A stretch of DNA of 64,000 bases from contig OX637289.1 of NCBI GenBank assembly GCA_951799445.1, forward strand, positions 9,887,321 to 9,951,320, written 5' to 3'. The notes under the pieces were generated by a model, which searched no databases, was not told the DNA's origin, and saw nothing but the letters and a program-made list of their open reading frames with translations. The position numbers and the translations under genes are program-made. Positions 36,371 through 50,395 of the stretch are shown piece by piece; within the stretch, counting starts at the first letter, position 1, and each line of letters opens with the position of its first letter. The DNA is from Pseudisothecium myosuroides (Eukaryota; Streptophyta; Bryopsida; Hypnales; Lembophyllaceae).

Positions 36371-37439
36371 AGAAGGCTGAAAACAACCAAAGTGGAACAA
36401 ATACAACCACTCATTCTTGCAACGACCCATAAATATGTAATAAGTGAAAAATAAGGCATTTTATTACGCAAGCGTGTGAGGGTGCTTGCACAATAAATCT
36501 TGAATTTTAGGACTTATTATAAATTTTATTATAAATATAATAAAAATAAATTTATAATAAGGGCATAAGAAGAACCTTCACTCACGTTCATACATTCTTT
36601 AATTTTTTGTAAACAGCTAATAGAATATGCAATATGATGAATCTTTATATTTTTTAATATTTTTTTAAGATCACCTTCGAATTAAGATCTTAGAAATTTT
36701 GGGTGAATCATTGCATTATGAAATGAAGCAAAAAAAATTCACAATTAATTCCTTTTCAATTGGTTCAGACATGCATGAAGCCAATTTGCCATAGAATTTA
36801 TAGGAAAAAAATTAACACTACAAAAACTAGATGACAAGTGACAAAATTAAGTTTGATTATGCATACCATCAAATAAATGGATGCCTACGCATTTAAGGAT
36901 TAAAGAATAGAATTATTAAAAAATTACATGTAAATTACCAAGTTGACAATTTGACATAATCACCAAATTTACATGTATATTTATATATGTGTATTTCCAA
37001 GTTGACATAAATATATGCTTTGGCAAGGCTTCACATTTTGGCAAGGATTCTAGTATTTTAATGTTTCACTAATAGACAAAGTTGGAAAAAAGATGTAGAT
37101 GCATTTCACATTTTTCATTGGCAATGACATTCAATATCCATGTACAGACTTAGGTACCCCCTTAGCCGCCACTTTTTACTATTGTATCTGGTAACAATTA
37201 TTAGATTGGAGAAATTTTTATAATTTCTTCTTGGCAAATAAAAAGAAGTTCCAACGCACCAAAGAATGCAACAATTGGATACCTCATGTAAAAGTTATGA
37301 AGGGTCAAAGCTTTTTTGGTAGGTATTCTAAAACTGTTTCTTCCACGTACAGTGACTCTCATAGATATTTATACACTTCAAAAGTTGCATAACTAAACTT
37401 AAATGAAAAACTAGATTATTTTCAACAAATTTTGGACAG
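36371..37439. other. AT-rich, no gene seen
   Basis: No coding pattern, terminal repeat or element match was found. Confidence 0.45.
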
Positions 37440-38022
37440 GTTGAAGTACAAGTTAATGCTAATATAAAATGATTTTCTAAAAATTTAAATCATTTTTTGA
37501 TTTTGTAAGAATTTGATCAAATTTATCAGTGAAAAAACTCTTATTACAAGTAAATCTTTTCAAGATGCTTTAGTATGTGGAATGAGAATTCCACTTGGAA
37601 TATTTTGGTAAAACTTTTCCAAATTTCCGAATTATATTGAGTGAAATATTGTTGTCTAAAATATGACTCCAAATTTTTATGTTTCTTATAAGTCATTCCC
37701 AAAAAATATTATATAATCATTTCATACACTTTTCAAATTTTCCACAATTTGTGGAGATTTGTGGAAATATTTGTAAGAAACATAAGTGTGTAGAGTCATG
37801 TTTTAGGCAATGATATTTCACTCAATAAAAAATTTACATTTGAAAAATTCTTACCCAAAATTATGAAAAGAATTTTCATTCCACATACTAAAAAATCTTG
37901 AAAAAAATTTACTTGAGTTAAAAGTTTTTTTCCACTAATAAATTTCATTAAATTATAAAAAAATTATTTGAAAATTTTGAAAATTTTATTTTATGCAATT
38001 TTGTTACTTGTACCACATCATA
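37440..38022. mobile_element. Foldback element FB3, single copy
   Basis: Imperfect inverted arms at about 37440-37695 and 37769-38022. Paired blocks are TTTAGTATGTGGAATGAGAAT against ATTTTCATTCCACATACTAA, and ATTGAGTGAAATATTG against AATGATATTTCACTCAAT. It is AT-rich and non-coding, and unlike FB2 or the GGGTG family. Confidence 0.7.
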
Positions 38023-38184
38023 TCCAAATGTTGTTTAAAATCTCTAATTTCTCAATTACCTAATGCAATTTTTGTTAGTGTACAAAACATTTTGAGAGCC
38101 ATTGTACATATTGATTTTGGAGATGTATACAGAGTGATGATGGTGGCTTTAGACAAGGTGGAATTTTGGGTGTATCCACCTTAA

Positions 38185-39136
38185 TCCCTAAATACCCCAA
38201 GGGACCAAAAGTATCATCATATAGTTTCAAGTCCAATTCAAAGTGTTGTAACTTTTGCATTCGATGCCCAAATTCAATAAAACTTGTTGAGAAATTTGCA
38301 CTTTCTTTTCTAGTTTGTGTGGTAAAATTTTCAGATCAATCCAATGTTTTCTCTTTTTTTGTAAGCCAATCAAAGTTCATAGGTTCAATTTGAAATCACC
38401 AAACTGTATTTGATGGCTACAACTTTGGGGGCTTGTATCTCCTTCATTTAATGTTTGTTTTCAATGAAATTTGTTGGATTTTCCTTGAAGCCTAGTTGTT
38501 GTGGTAAATTTTTCATATCAATCCAAGTAATTTTGAGTGTTTGGGAGCAATTTGAAGTTCAAAATCCCAACATTTTTGGATTAATGTAAACTTTGGTGTC
38601 TTAGTTTTTCTTCACACAATGTGTAATTCCAATAATTTATAAGAAAAAAAAATTGCGCATATTTTTCTAGTTTGTGTGGATAAATTTTTATATCAATCCA
38701 AGAAGTTATGAGTGACTGAGAAGCACTTTAGTAGAAGGAACTTTAGCCTTAGATGTATTTTTTGCACTATTTTTTTACATTTCAAAGCCATTTTGCAGAC
38801 ACAATGAGACAATTGAATGATACTTTTTTTCACCAACGTGTTTGTATGTTGGTTTTGAATCACTTTATAGTTTAAAGTTTTTTCATTTGAGTAGGTTTAG
38901 AAATCGATTTCACCTCCAAGGCTCCAAATGTGTTGTTAGGAAAATTTCAGCATCATTTTTCAATACTAAAACATTATAATCTTGCAATCTATTTGGCCAA
39001 ATGACTCCAAAATTGATTCACGTCATCTACAACATATACACTACAAGATTGTACAATTGAGATTTCTATAACTTTGTGACATTTAGATCTATAACACTTC
39101 AAAAGCAATGATGTTTTTGAACCCCAAAAGGCCTTG
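38185..39136. mobile_element. TTAA-family element, copy e (about 952 bp, diverged)
   Basis: TTAA at 38181-38184 precedes TCCCTAAATACCCC; the right end is AAAAGGCCTTG before TTAA (39137-39140). The right third keeps the TCTTGCAATCTATTTGGC and ACACTACAAGATTGTAC blocks of the family. Confidence 0.55.
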
Positions 39137-39511
39137 TTAACTCTAGAATATTTTGAAGTGCTTAGTATAAAAAATTACATTCACTACAAAAGGTATACAA
39201 ATTGTGAAAAAAAACAGTAATTTATTTTTGATATACTACAAAAAATATACAAATCTTGGAAACAAAAAAAAATTTATAAATTAAAAAATATATACACATT
39301 TTTCAACCCTATTGGGTTATACTTTGACAAGGATATATACATTCTACAATTTTATTGGTTTAGCACATTCAAGATAACCCTATCAGTTATTTTTATACAC
39401 TAAAAACAATATTCACATTATGCAATCCAGGCCTATCCATTGGAGCTTGCTGGAGTTTTGTTCTTTGTTCTTTCACTTGTCTGAATGCATTGAAGAAATT
39501 GATCTAGAGTA

Positions 39512-40643
39512 TTGCCTTGTATACAAAGTGTTGACGTTGCTCGAGATCTAGAGATTGATGTGTTTTATTCCCGCATCATGTACACTCGTGTGTATGCATT
39601 GTTCAATGGTTATTGTTGTGAAATCTTGTTAGGGTTATGCAAAGTTGTTGTCATTGTGAGATCTGGTTACAAATATACAAAGTCTCCTTGTTGTTGTAAA
39701 AAGTGTTGTCGTTGCAAAATCTTTGGAGATTTGGTTAGATTTAGACATTTTTGGAGAGTTGTGCACATTGTATTGAAACTAGACAAAAGTGTATACGCCT
39801 TGAGTGAAGGGTTCAATTGATTACCACATTAAAGACGCTTTGTTGCAATGGATGAGTCAATCCGCTATCTTGCTTGCTACAATAACAAGAGTAGAGACAA
39901 TATTTTTAATGGATGGATGGAATTTGAACCATCTTCTTCAGTACAAGTGTTGTGATTGCCACCAAAAATTCCACTTGGCATTTACAGTAGAGGAGGTCCA
40001 GTTTGGGATTTGTGAGAAGATTGTTAACGAAGAGAGGATTGCTAACAAGGAATTTTACCTTCAAAGGTCAATGACCGGCAATGTACATATTGCAACTGCT
40101 ACAAGAATTTTCATTGCCAACCAGGTCTCAAGTAATTGGTTTCTTCACTTTCAGATGCTTCCTCAGAAGATTTGCAGAAGATGTCACTAGTTACCCTGTC
40201 TCAACTTGTCAACTTAACATGGAGTGAAGAACCTCAACCAAAAAAACTAAAGGTTACTTAAGAGCATTTGTGTAATACAAAATGTCCCCCAACGCTCTCC
40301 ATGATTTAATTTGGAAGCCATCTAGGTAGAGTCACCTAACCTTGCACCTCATCAAAAGACAAAAGAATGTAGAGAGCCTAGCTTCAACTTCAACAACACC
40401 AATTACTTGCTTAGCCTCCTACCAGCGCTGATGAAAATTTGGTTAGACATTTGTTCAGATTTCTTTTTTGAGAAATTAGGGATGTATTACCCAACTCAAA
40501 GCAAAGATGTCAAGAAAGAAAGATGTTGGGCTATCTTTTATGAGCCACGTAAGAAAGAGATCAATGTCAACATGAGCAGTTTCAATCTTGAAAATTTCAA
40601 GCCTCATCTAATGCTTAAATATAAAATAATTTTTTTAATTTGA
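39512..40643 (+). other. Cluster of unrecognised open frames
   Basis: Three open frames follow each other: 39512-39820, 39804-40190 and 40407-40643. The second contains paired cysteines (CCDCHQKFHL and CRRCH) that could bind zinc. The third is rich in charged residues (YYPTQSKDVKKERCWAIFYEP). In the first a degenerate unit (TACAAAGT...TTGCNAAATCT) recurs. None matches a family I know. They may be parts of one decayed gene or transposon. Confidence 0.2.
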
Positions 40644-43600
40644 TATTAAAATTTTTAAAATAATATTGTCAAAGTTAAGCCAAAATTTGCTTTCCACATT
40701 GGATGTAAAGTTGAATAAATAATACTGGTTTTAGATACTTTGACATATATATAAAAGTAGTATTAAATTTTTTATTGATTTAAATTATTTCAAAAATCTT
40801 CATCATATTTAGAAGTAATAGACGACAAATAATCTTTATTAAATTTAGTCTTTTTTCCTTCAATTTTTTGATTGATTAGTCTAGTGTAAATTTATTTTAT
40901 TCACAAGCACTATTCTCAATTTGGGTTTTTATGTAGTTCTATTTTTGGAGATTTAAATTTTAAAGTTCCACGAACTAAATTTGTTGATCTCAAAAAATAC
41001 CAATACCATTTGACGTGCAAAATTTGTACGACAATTGATGGACAATAAAATCCCCTCCCTCAATATTTCCATTGTTGAATCTTGTTATTATAGAAGCTTC
41101 TTTGTTGCTACATCTATATGTGGCTTGATTATTGAATTTTTGAAAATATGTATAGAAAATTTGTTAAACTATCATTTTTTCCAATAGAAATACATTTTAA
41201 TTCAACAAATTGATCTAAAAAACTTTGTTAATAGAATTATCAAATTTAAACATGTACTTCCAACTGTTATTTGCAATAAAATCGCCTATGGTCCTCCAAG
41301 CATATTCTTTGGAATATGATTAAGAGGTAAGATGAAATTGATAAACATCTCCATGTATATTAGGACCACCATGTGAACCATATCCATGGCTAATTGATAT
41401 AAATAATTGCCTCTTTGTTCATCTTTGCTACTTTTGCCTTTGTAAAGGCAATTTTAATTGTAAGCATTCAATTAAATCAATGTATTGTTCTATAAAGCTT
41501 TTTTAACATACGTGGTATATATATAATAAAAGAGCATATTCTATTATTAATTCATTATAATCCATAATTTGATTTTTGGTAATTAACTCTCCATTAATAA
41601 CTAACAAAGATTCAATAGTGGTACTTATAATTCAATCAATTGAAAAATTACTTTCCTAAGTGTCACTATGTTTGGGATGAATCCAAAAAAGATATTCTAT
41701 TTGTTCATCTTTTTCTTCATTATTCATTTTCTACTTGCTTTTTTTTTCATTTAATGAAGTCTTTCTTTTCTTACATATTTTGAGTGTTTTTTCACCAAGT
41801 TCACATTTTGTAGATAAATTTGAAAAACATCTGTGAATGGAAAAAAAAATTCTATGCCAAAATGTTGTAACATTTTATTTGCAAGATCATTTTCTTCTAT
41901 TTTAAATTTAAGAATAAATTTTTAAAAGTCTTTTTGTCTTTCAATACACATAGAAGTTTCTTCAAATATCTTATAAAATTGTTTTAAACTAGAGATAGGA
42001 AATGCACCGCACATGTATATATTCATCTCCCTTTTACAATATTTGTGCATTTCAAAGGTATCTTGTATAGAATACTTTTTACAAACTATTTTATCTTTTT
42101 AAATCTTTTTATAAATCTTTTAAACAATTATCACAAATTTTTTGTCAATAGTTTCTGAATGAATATTGATTTTGACTTGGATTTTGACTTGAGCTTAGGA
42201 AATAAATTAAAGAATTTATAAAAGTAATTTCCTTCTTTTATTGTATGGCAAAATATATAGTTTCAAAAAAGGATCTTTTCTATTGTGACTTGTGAAAGAA
42301 CAACCCTTAGTTTTCCTTTCCTTTCCTTAGTTCTAATAGATTACTTTCTTCAAGATATTTTACACTTATAACATAGTTTCCAGCTCTTTTTGTTTTTGAA
42401 TCTTCCATATTAGAAATAAATTTTATACAAAAACATCCATTATATATATTTTTAAATATCTATATTTAAATATCAAACCAATGCAAATTTTCTATAAATC
42501 ATAATATTGTATTCATTAATTTTTTTAGTTTGAAATATTTTATAATTTTATACAAATTATTTTATTTTATCTTTAATTTTATATCTTCATCTTATTTCAT
42601 CGAATTATATTTCTTACAAATACCTATTCCATTAAATATTATTAAAAATAAGATTAATCTATTATTGCATACAATCAAATATTTTTTCAAATTGATTTTC
42701 AAATATTATTACAAGATAGATTACAACTTTTTGTTGTGTAAATATAGATTTTCCTATAAAATCGATCAAATACCATATCCATTGCCAAATGTACAATCAA
42801 AATCAAACAAAAGTATATCAAAAGTATACTCTCAAGAAGCAAGACTCTTTCTTTTTCTCAAGAAACCCTTAATTCAAACATGAATCAAGCTATCTCACAC
42901 TCCACCATAGAAAAATCCAAGAATGAAAATATAGAAGAAAAACTTGAGCTTTAGTAAGTAGCTACAACACCATAGCAAAGCAAAACTACAACAACAAGCT
43001 TTTTTTCTCTCCAAATCACTCACAAGACTTGATTTGGCAAAGAATGCCAAGTTAACTAGGGATTTTCCACTTATACCACCAAACCTTATTTGCAACTTGG
43101 CATTAATAAGTCAATTTTTACATAGAGTATAAAAATGAGATATAAATCTACAAACTAATATAAATTAAAATAATTTGATGTGGCATAGCACTTGATGCCC
43201 TGTCATGTGAGAATACGATGTATTTTTGTTAATTTAAAAAAATTGATATTTTTTATTATATAATAAAATTATATAAATAAGACTACAATAAAAAATTATA
43301 CACAATATTAAATATTTTATTTTATTTAAATAGATTTTTAAAATGTATATTTTGAGAGATCATTGAGATGGACCTGAAAGCAACTTCAAAATTTGTTGAG
43401 GTTGCTTTAAGGTCCATCTCAATACTACCTCAATATGATTATTCTTTTTAATTTTTTGAATCATTATTGAAGAAAATAAATTCTTAAACATATCAACATT
43501 GCTATTGTAGAAGGTATGGGGATCAAAAAACACGACTTTCAACTGTTTTCTATACATACAAATCACATTAGAAAATGATAAACTTGTGTGAGGTTTCTAT

Positions 43601-43834
43601 TGTAGAAAAACATGCAAATATGATTAAAGCAAATTTTTAAAATTGAACATAAATTATTAGCATTGAACATTTAAATATATGAGCCAAAACTATAGGACGA
43701 CCCTACAAATTATTTCTTTCTACAACCCTTCCATCTAGTCTCCAATTTACTCCTAAACATCCTGAGGTTTTTACTGTCCTCGTGAATTTCAAGCGATGAT
43801 TATGAAGAAGGGTGCAGAAGAAGAGATTTAGACT
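40644..43834. other. Very AT-rich, no gene or element assigned
   Basis: Long A/T runs on both strands. The 117-codon open frame at 42530 is Phe/Ile/Tyr/Lys-rich from base composition alone. Confidence 0.45.
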
Positions 43835-45540
43835 CTACCTTGTAGTGTAGTTCGCAGTTGATAGGAGATAAGTACGCATAGATTCATTTTCAACTGCCAA
43901 AGTGTCTAACTCAACAATGATTGCTTTGACATTTCTAAGTTCTAAACAATTTTTTGAGAATTGTTTGCCAAGGCATACCACTTTGTCAAATTGAACTCTT
44001 GCAATAGCAACACCCATTTAGCCAAACGGCCGCTCAATTGGGGCTTATTAACAACATATTTAAAGGTATCATGGTCTACGTAAAAGGTAAATTTATAGCC
44101 AAGTAAATAATGGCAAAAATTTTGGACGGCATATACTATGCCTAAGGCCTCCCTCTCCGTGGTTGTATAATTTTTTTTGGCTGGTATAAATTGGCAACTT
44201 GCATAGTAAATAGGGTGGTCTTCATTGGATTTGTCTTTTTGACTTAGGATACACCCCATTTCGACGTTACTCGCATCCACATATACATGGAAAGGCTCAT
44301 TCCAATTAGGTGATATTAAATCAGGAGCCATTACCAACTTTTGTTTTAATTTCAAAAAGGCCTCATCATAATCAGGTGTCCAAACTAGATTGGTCCCCAC
44401 TTCTAATTTTTTTAGTAGGGCGGTCAAAGGCAAAGGCAATTTGAGCATAATTTTCAATAAAGCTCCTATAATAACTAACATGATTTAAAAAACTCCTGAT
44501 TTGGGTGATAGTAGAAGGAATAGGCAATTTAGATATCTTAGTCACTTTATCAAGATCTGTACAAATACCTTTCTTACTCACAATATGACCTAGTAGTTTC
44601 CCATAAGGCACTACAAACTGATATTTGGAGGCATTTAAGGAAATACCAAACTTAAAAACATTGGTCAAAACATTTTTTAAATTGTTGCAGATGTTCTAAT
44701 TTGGTACCAAAAATGCAATTTAAATCATCCAAAAAGATCTCCATAAATATATGGAGGAAATCTTGAAATGCCAAAGTAGCTATTCTTTGGAAAGTGGCTG
44801 CTCCATTACACAAGCCAAACAACATAACCCTAAAAATAAATATTCCCAAATTGGTGACAGAGATTGTATTAGCTTGGTCCTCGTTAGCAATTTGAATCTG
44901 GTTGTATCCGGAAAAATCGTCCATGAATGAGTAACATTCATGAACAGCTACCGTATCTAAGATACTATTGGTAAAAGGCAACGGGAACCCATCTTTCTTA
45001 GTAACTGCATTAAGTTTTCGAAAATCTTGACAAAGTTGAATTTGATCGTCTTTTTTAGGCACAATTCCTATAGGACTCACTCACTTACTATTTGGAGAGG
45101 GATAAATAAATCCTTCGTTAATTAATTTCTCAATTTCTTCTTTTACTAATAGGGAATAATTTGGATTTAGACGGTGGGTTTTTTGCCTAATTGTCTTAGC
45201 ACCTTCCTCTAAATCTATGTGGTGCTCACAAATACTTGGAGAAACACCTTGTAAATCCTTGTAGGACCACACAAAAGTCTAACTATTTTCTTTGAAAAAA
45301 TCAATCTATAAAGCTAACTCCACACGGCTTAATTAAGCTATTAGAAATTTGAATATTTTTCTCTTCATTATTAAGTCCAATATTAATGGTTTGATAACGA
45401 TTTTTGGAACTATAAGACCGAATTGGAACATCCTCAATTGGGTCTTCATACATGTCCTCACTATCCTCACTTAATTCCCAATCGGAACTGACACCATAGA
45501 CTGGTACATCAGTCAACCAATATTGGATGGCTTTGTCCAA
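43835..45540 (-). pseudogene. Ty3/gypsy reverse transcriptase-RNase H remnant
   Basis: Read on the minus strand the family order is kept: a connector at 45272-45081 (MWSYKDLQGVSPSICEHHID; KEEIEKLINEGFIYPS), the reverse transcriptase core at 45080-44652 (GIVPKKDD, CQDFRKLNAVTKKDGFPLP, GYNQIQI, and FLDD at the catalytic site), its thumb at 44668-44372 and RNase H at 44481-43942 (YVDAS, TEREALGIVYAVQ, VDHDTFKYV). Frameshifts near 44660 and 44400 and stops break it. An acidic block at 45540-45301 is a spacer. No integrase is seen. It is dead retrotransposon DNA. Confidence 0.88.
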
Positions 45541-46672
45541 ATTATCCTCATCCTCGTATAGAATGATGTACTCTCTAGGTGCTTGGAACGCAATTTTTTC
45601 CTTCTTATAAATTCTCTTTATTAAGGTGAAATTATATTCTTTACAATGTTCAATGTAGTCTATCTCATCTTAATCACTATGTATCTTAAATTCTAATTTG
45701 GATGTAGCAATTTGATTTGGAGTTGATTTAATGTGAAATTGAGTCTTTGTCTTCACTTCTTCTTCTTGTGCAAATTTGTCTTTCGTACCATTGGTTGAAG
45801 ATGTAAGTCTTTTATGAGTCTTGAGTCTTTCATTTATCTTGGAGAATTGGTCTTTGATTGTCCTTGGAATTGTCTTTCATTGTCTTCTTATTCTCCCTCA
45901 AAATGGAAATTTTCTCCCCTTTTATAGTTTCCCTGGTCATAGGAGAACTAATCCTATTGACCTAACCGTTTTCCCTACAGCTTTAGGCCTATGCATATTC
46001 CAATTGAAATTTTCCTAACCGTTACAACTAATTTTCTCTTACCCGATTCCTTCCTAAAAACTAGCCTAGTGATTGCTATTTACTAATCTAACTCCAATGC
46101 CTTGGTGGTCTCCCGCCATTTATACCCGTATAAACATGGTACTTTGTAAAATTAATATCTTGTCCATATAAGCTCATTTTCTTTTATTTCTTGCATCATC
46201 TTATGTACTGAAGTATATTCCTTTTGTTTTGTTACCATTATATCCTATTACTCATAAATCTCTTGTTTTTATTAATTTCCAAAAGTACTCAAAAAATCAT
46301 AGTGTACAACGATATTTTGGTTATTTCCAAAATTAATAATTTCCTTATTACAATACTTTTGTAGGTTTTGATATTCCTATGTAATAGATTATGATATATT
46401 GTAACTCTAAACATATTTTTTGGATTAACATTGAAGTATTAACAATTATTTATTGAGGGTTAAAATAGGCCAATTTATTCTCCCTATCTTTTTCCAAGGG
46501 AATGATATTAAATTAACAGTGCTATCTCCCAGTAGTTTTTAATTATTATATCTATTTACTCATTTTTTTAGGTTTTATATTAATTCTATTTGTAGGGACA
46601 TCATCCAATTCAGAATCATACCCGAAGTCACTAGTATCCCTTGGTGACTCCCATTGGGTTTCATCCTGGTAT

Positions 46673-46930
46673 TTAAGGGGATACATTACAATACTCACTG
46701 CATGATTTCTTTGAAAAATGTTCATTATACTTTTGCTCCAAAGGTTGGAACACTATGTAATCAATTAGGAATATTAATCTTGCTATTCTTGTTTTTACTT
46801 TAAGTAAAATACCTAAAGGTTTGACCCTACTTTGGTCGGCCATGCGTAAAATCAATTTAGTTTTCTGTAATCCTATTAAATGAAGCCCCAACATTGTATT
46901 GCACAAAGAGAGGAAGATAAATGCTTTCAA
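46673..46930 (-). pseudogene. Ty3/gypsy protease-region fragment
   Basis: The minus-strand frame contains MADQSRVKPLGILLKVKTRI, the C-terminal part of the gypsy aspartic protease region. It lies upstream of the reverse transcriptase remnant in the same orientation, so both probably derive from one element. Confidence 0.6.
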
Positions 46931-46963
46931 TTGCTACAAGCTGAAGAATATTTTAATTCTCAT

Positions 46964-47173
46964 TGTTAGATCAGATTAAATTTATTCATCTTAGCGTCAT
47001 AGAATTTATAGTATACTGGATAGATGCATCCTAAATGTAGGACAATCACACTTATTTAGTGACAATTTATACCTTCTCCCTCCTGTAAAATGTATTGTTC
47101 ATTATTATTAATAGTAGAAGTAATAATATATATACTTTCTTTTACCTTTATAACCATATGACTAATTCCTACA
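46964..47173 (+). mobile_element. Ty1/copia 5' LTR, about 210 bp
   Basis: It begins TGTTAGATCAG and ends CCTACA immediately before a primer-binding site. Short LTRs of this form are usual in copia elements. The matching 3' LTR was not found. Confidence 0.65.
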
Positions 47174-47189
47174 TGGTATCAGAGCAAGG
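47174..47189 (+). other. Copia primer-binding site
   Basis: TGGTATCAGAGCAAGG, complementary to the 3' end of initiator methionine tRNA, the usual primer of plant Ty1/copia elements. Confidence 0.85.
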
Positions 47190-50100
47190 TTTAGAAGAGA
47201 TTTTTAAACTTTTGTATTTTCAAAAGCCATGAAATTATTTTAGGGATCTTTTTTTCAAATCAACATGTATTTTTTTCTACCTTCTGGTAGAGAATGTGCG
47301 AGTGAAGATATCTACAATTTGTTCATAGATGATTCCAATTGAATTGAAATTGAAATTGATCTTCAAATTACCAATGGATTTTTTGAATTCCAAATCAAGC
47401 CCTTATTAGATACTATACCATTGAATGCAAAACAAATTGAACCTATTGAAATTCCATTTGGCATTGAAAATGATCTTGTTTCTTGGATTAAAGCATTAAA
47501 TAAATTTGATGAAGTTAATCCACATATCTTTGCCATGAAGACTACTCTTTAATGCCTTCAATAAATTAAATAATAATAAAAATTATGGCCTCTTCTATTG
47601 TTAGCCAATTTTATGCATCATTTGTTATACTTCTTTTCATCTATTATGGATTGCACAACACTATTGAAGTTTTTGAACTCTAATCATGACTTCCACCACC
47701 ATTAGTTTTGCTCCTCAAGCATATCATATACCCCACCTCTTAGTGCAAAGAATTATGGAACATAGAGCATCAAAATTGAGATGCACCTCATTTGCTCCAA
47801 ATTATAGAGCGTCATCAATGGCACTAAAGTTGCCCTAATTCTAGTGATCCTATTGGCCTAATAGCTTGGAAATTAAAGGACTCCAAGGCTCGTTCAAATA
47901 TTCTTCTTCACTGTGTGAGAAGCAATTAATCTCCCTACACCCACTTATAACATCCAAAATTGTGTGGGACTATATCAAACAACTCTATGAAAAATCTAAC
48001 AAAGCATCTCAAATTCATCTCTATAAACAATTATGCCACTAGCAAATGAGTGAATCAGATGATGTCATAACTTTCCTAGAACTATGGTAGTCAACTCTTC
48101 AAGAAGTTATTATTTCAAGATGTACTTTCACTGATCCACAACAAGTCAATTTATTACTCGGTGCCTTACCAGACTTGTAGAGTGCCTTTATTACCACTCC
48201 AGGTGAAATTGCAAATCTGACTTTCATTTATTTGCTTTCCAATATTCTGCAACAATTTTCAATCAATTTATCAAAGTGTAATACTGCACAATCAAGTGCA
48301 TTTTATATATGTCAAAGGAAAATTTACCAAATCATTTCCCTCTAAAACTGTCCGGTTTTAGAAACCAAATTTTACTTGATATTCATCCTCGAACCCATCC
48401 TCTCAATGTCCTTCATCATCAAAAAAATTCTTCTTTGTCACCTATAATCTTCCATTACTATAATATTTGGATTCACAAGGCTCTTGACTGTCGTAAGAAG
48501 AAACGAGATGGTGGTACTTCAAAACATCATGTCAACAATGTTATTATAAATGATCCATTATATCTATTTTTGGAAATGGCTACCAATCCAACTCTTTCAA
48601 AATTCTGGTACTTGGATTCTGGCATGAGCCAACACATGTTGCCCCTTAATTTCTAAAGGACCATTGTCCTTTCAAGGAACAAATGGGATTTTGGGCAGGT
48701 ACCTACAAGCTGAATTTTTATCCTGATTTTTTAAAACTTTTTTTGAAGATAGAAAAATTGATTAGCTTGGTGGGAATATAATTTTGTATTGAATTGGTGC
48801 CTGGAAACAAAAGTTATACCCAAATAAGCTCAAAATAGGAGAGAGGGAGCAGTAAAAAAAAATTCAAAAATTTCAGATTTTTATCTCATAGATTATATTT
48901 TTATCTACATGGAAAGCTTTGATTCATTCCATTTGTATTTGTTATGAGAAAGTTATGGACAATCTTATTTTAGGGCAGTTAGAGCATCTTCTTGAAAAAT
49001 AACTTGTAGGATTCTTTTCTGAATGCAATTTGTACAATTTAAAAAAAAAGATCCACATGGTTTAGTTTTCTTGCTAAGACAATCTTAGTGTTGTAATTAG
49101 TGCATTTTAATTCCATTTTAGGAGTATTAATAAATTAGATTTTTCTTCTATCTCGTATCTACTTCTAGTTAACAATTTTTTTAAAAATGAAAATTAAGTT
49201 TTTTTGAATATTTTTTCCATAGACTCTCAACTCAATTCTCCACTATAAACATTTAAAGCTCAAAACTCTATAGTGCAAAAAATTAAAGTTACAAAGGTTC
49301 AAAGTCAAATAATCTAATCCAGCAATGTGCTGAAAACTTATTTTTTTCACTTTATATGCAAATATCTTGCAATTTGTGAGGTCAAAATTTTTGAATTTTT
49401 TTTCACAAATTTTCATACTAGTTAGGTGTAAGATCCTACAATTTGATGTGCAAGAAAAGCAATTTTCAATTTTTTTTACTCTTTGCTATAGAAATGATAG
49501 TTTTGAGTGTTTTTTGGTAGTAGAAAGGCCTTGGTCCTTTAGAGGTTAAAAATTTATTTTGAGATTACCAGATTTAATACCCTCCAAGACCCATCCTGTT
49601 GGGAGACAATAGCTCGCATAGTGCAATTGGTTTTAGATCTATACTTTATTGTCTATAGGGCAAAATTTACTTATTAAATATGTGATGTTTGTTTTTAGAT
49701 TGGACAAGAACTTGCTTTTTGTGGCTCAAATCACCAATATTGGACACACAAATGTCACATCTACCCGTGATCAATGCATTCTTAACACAACTTCATTAGC
49801 CTTACATTGAAAATTGAATCGTCGCATTAATAAAGATGGAAATCTCTTTTCACTTGGAATTTGGAAATGGTGTTAAAATTTCAACCCCTAAAACCTATAT
49901 TGCAATAATTTGATCTAAATATAACTTTGAGACAATGAGGTAGCATTATCGTCTCAGCCACTTAAATACACGTTCATTGAGCACAATGCACAATCTTTCA
50001 TTGGTTATTGGGTTATCTCATGTGAAAAATACTCTACCTTTATGCGAAGACTATCTATTTGGGAAGCACCCTAAATCATCATATCCTACAAAATATGTCA

Positions 50101-50395
50101 CTTGAGCTACTAATATTTTGGCATTAATCTATATAGATGTATGTGGGCCCCGAATACTCCATCTTTAGGAGAAGTTGTTTACTTTCTTATCTTTGTGGAT
50201 GATTTTTCCCAATATACTCATATTTCCTTTTTTTAGAAAAAATTGGCTACCTTGTTTCATTTCTTACAATATAAAGCTTTGGTTGAAAAACACACCAATA
50301 AAAAGATTCTTATAATCCGTTCAAATAATGGAGGCGAGTTCATTTCTAATCGATTTAATAAATATTGTCAAGATGAAGACCTTTAAAGACAACTT
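47190..50395 (+). pseudogene. Ty1/copia gag-pol remnant, split by a TTAA element
   Basis: Gag-like sequence fills about 47280-48300. A frame at 48309-48655 holds a broken zinc knuckle and the protease motif WYLDSGMSQHM. The TTAA-family copy at 48650-49545 is inserted right after it. Pol resumes with a pre-integrase region (LCEDYLFGKHPKSS near 50040) and an integrase core containing IDVCGP, VDDFSQYTHISF and IIRSNNGGEFISNRF (to about 50370). Numerous stops and shifts make it inactive. Reverse transcriptase and RNase H are absent, so it is truncated as well. Confidence 0.82.
48650..49545. mobile_element. TTAA-family element, copy f (896 bp) inside copia
   Basis: TTAA at 48646-48649 and 49546-49549. 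Termini TTTCTAAAGGACC and GGTCCTTTAGAGG are good inverted repeats. The interior matches copy c (AGAAAGTTATGGACAATCTT; GGGCAGTTAGAGCATCTTC). Non-coding. Confidence 0.82.

Noticed and set aside
42530..42883. 117-codon open frame
   Set aside because: Composition is only what AT-rich DNA gives (Phe, Ile, Tyr, Lys); no motif or splice context.
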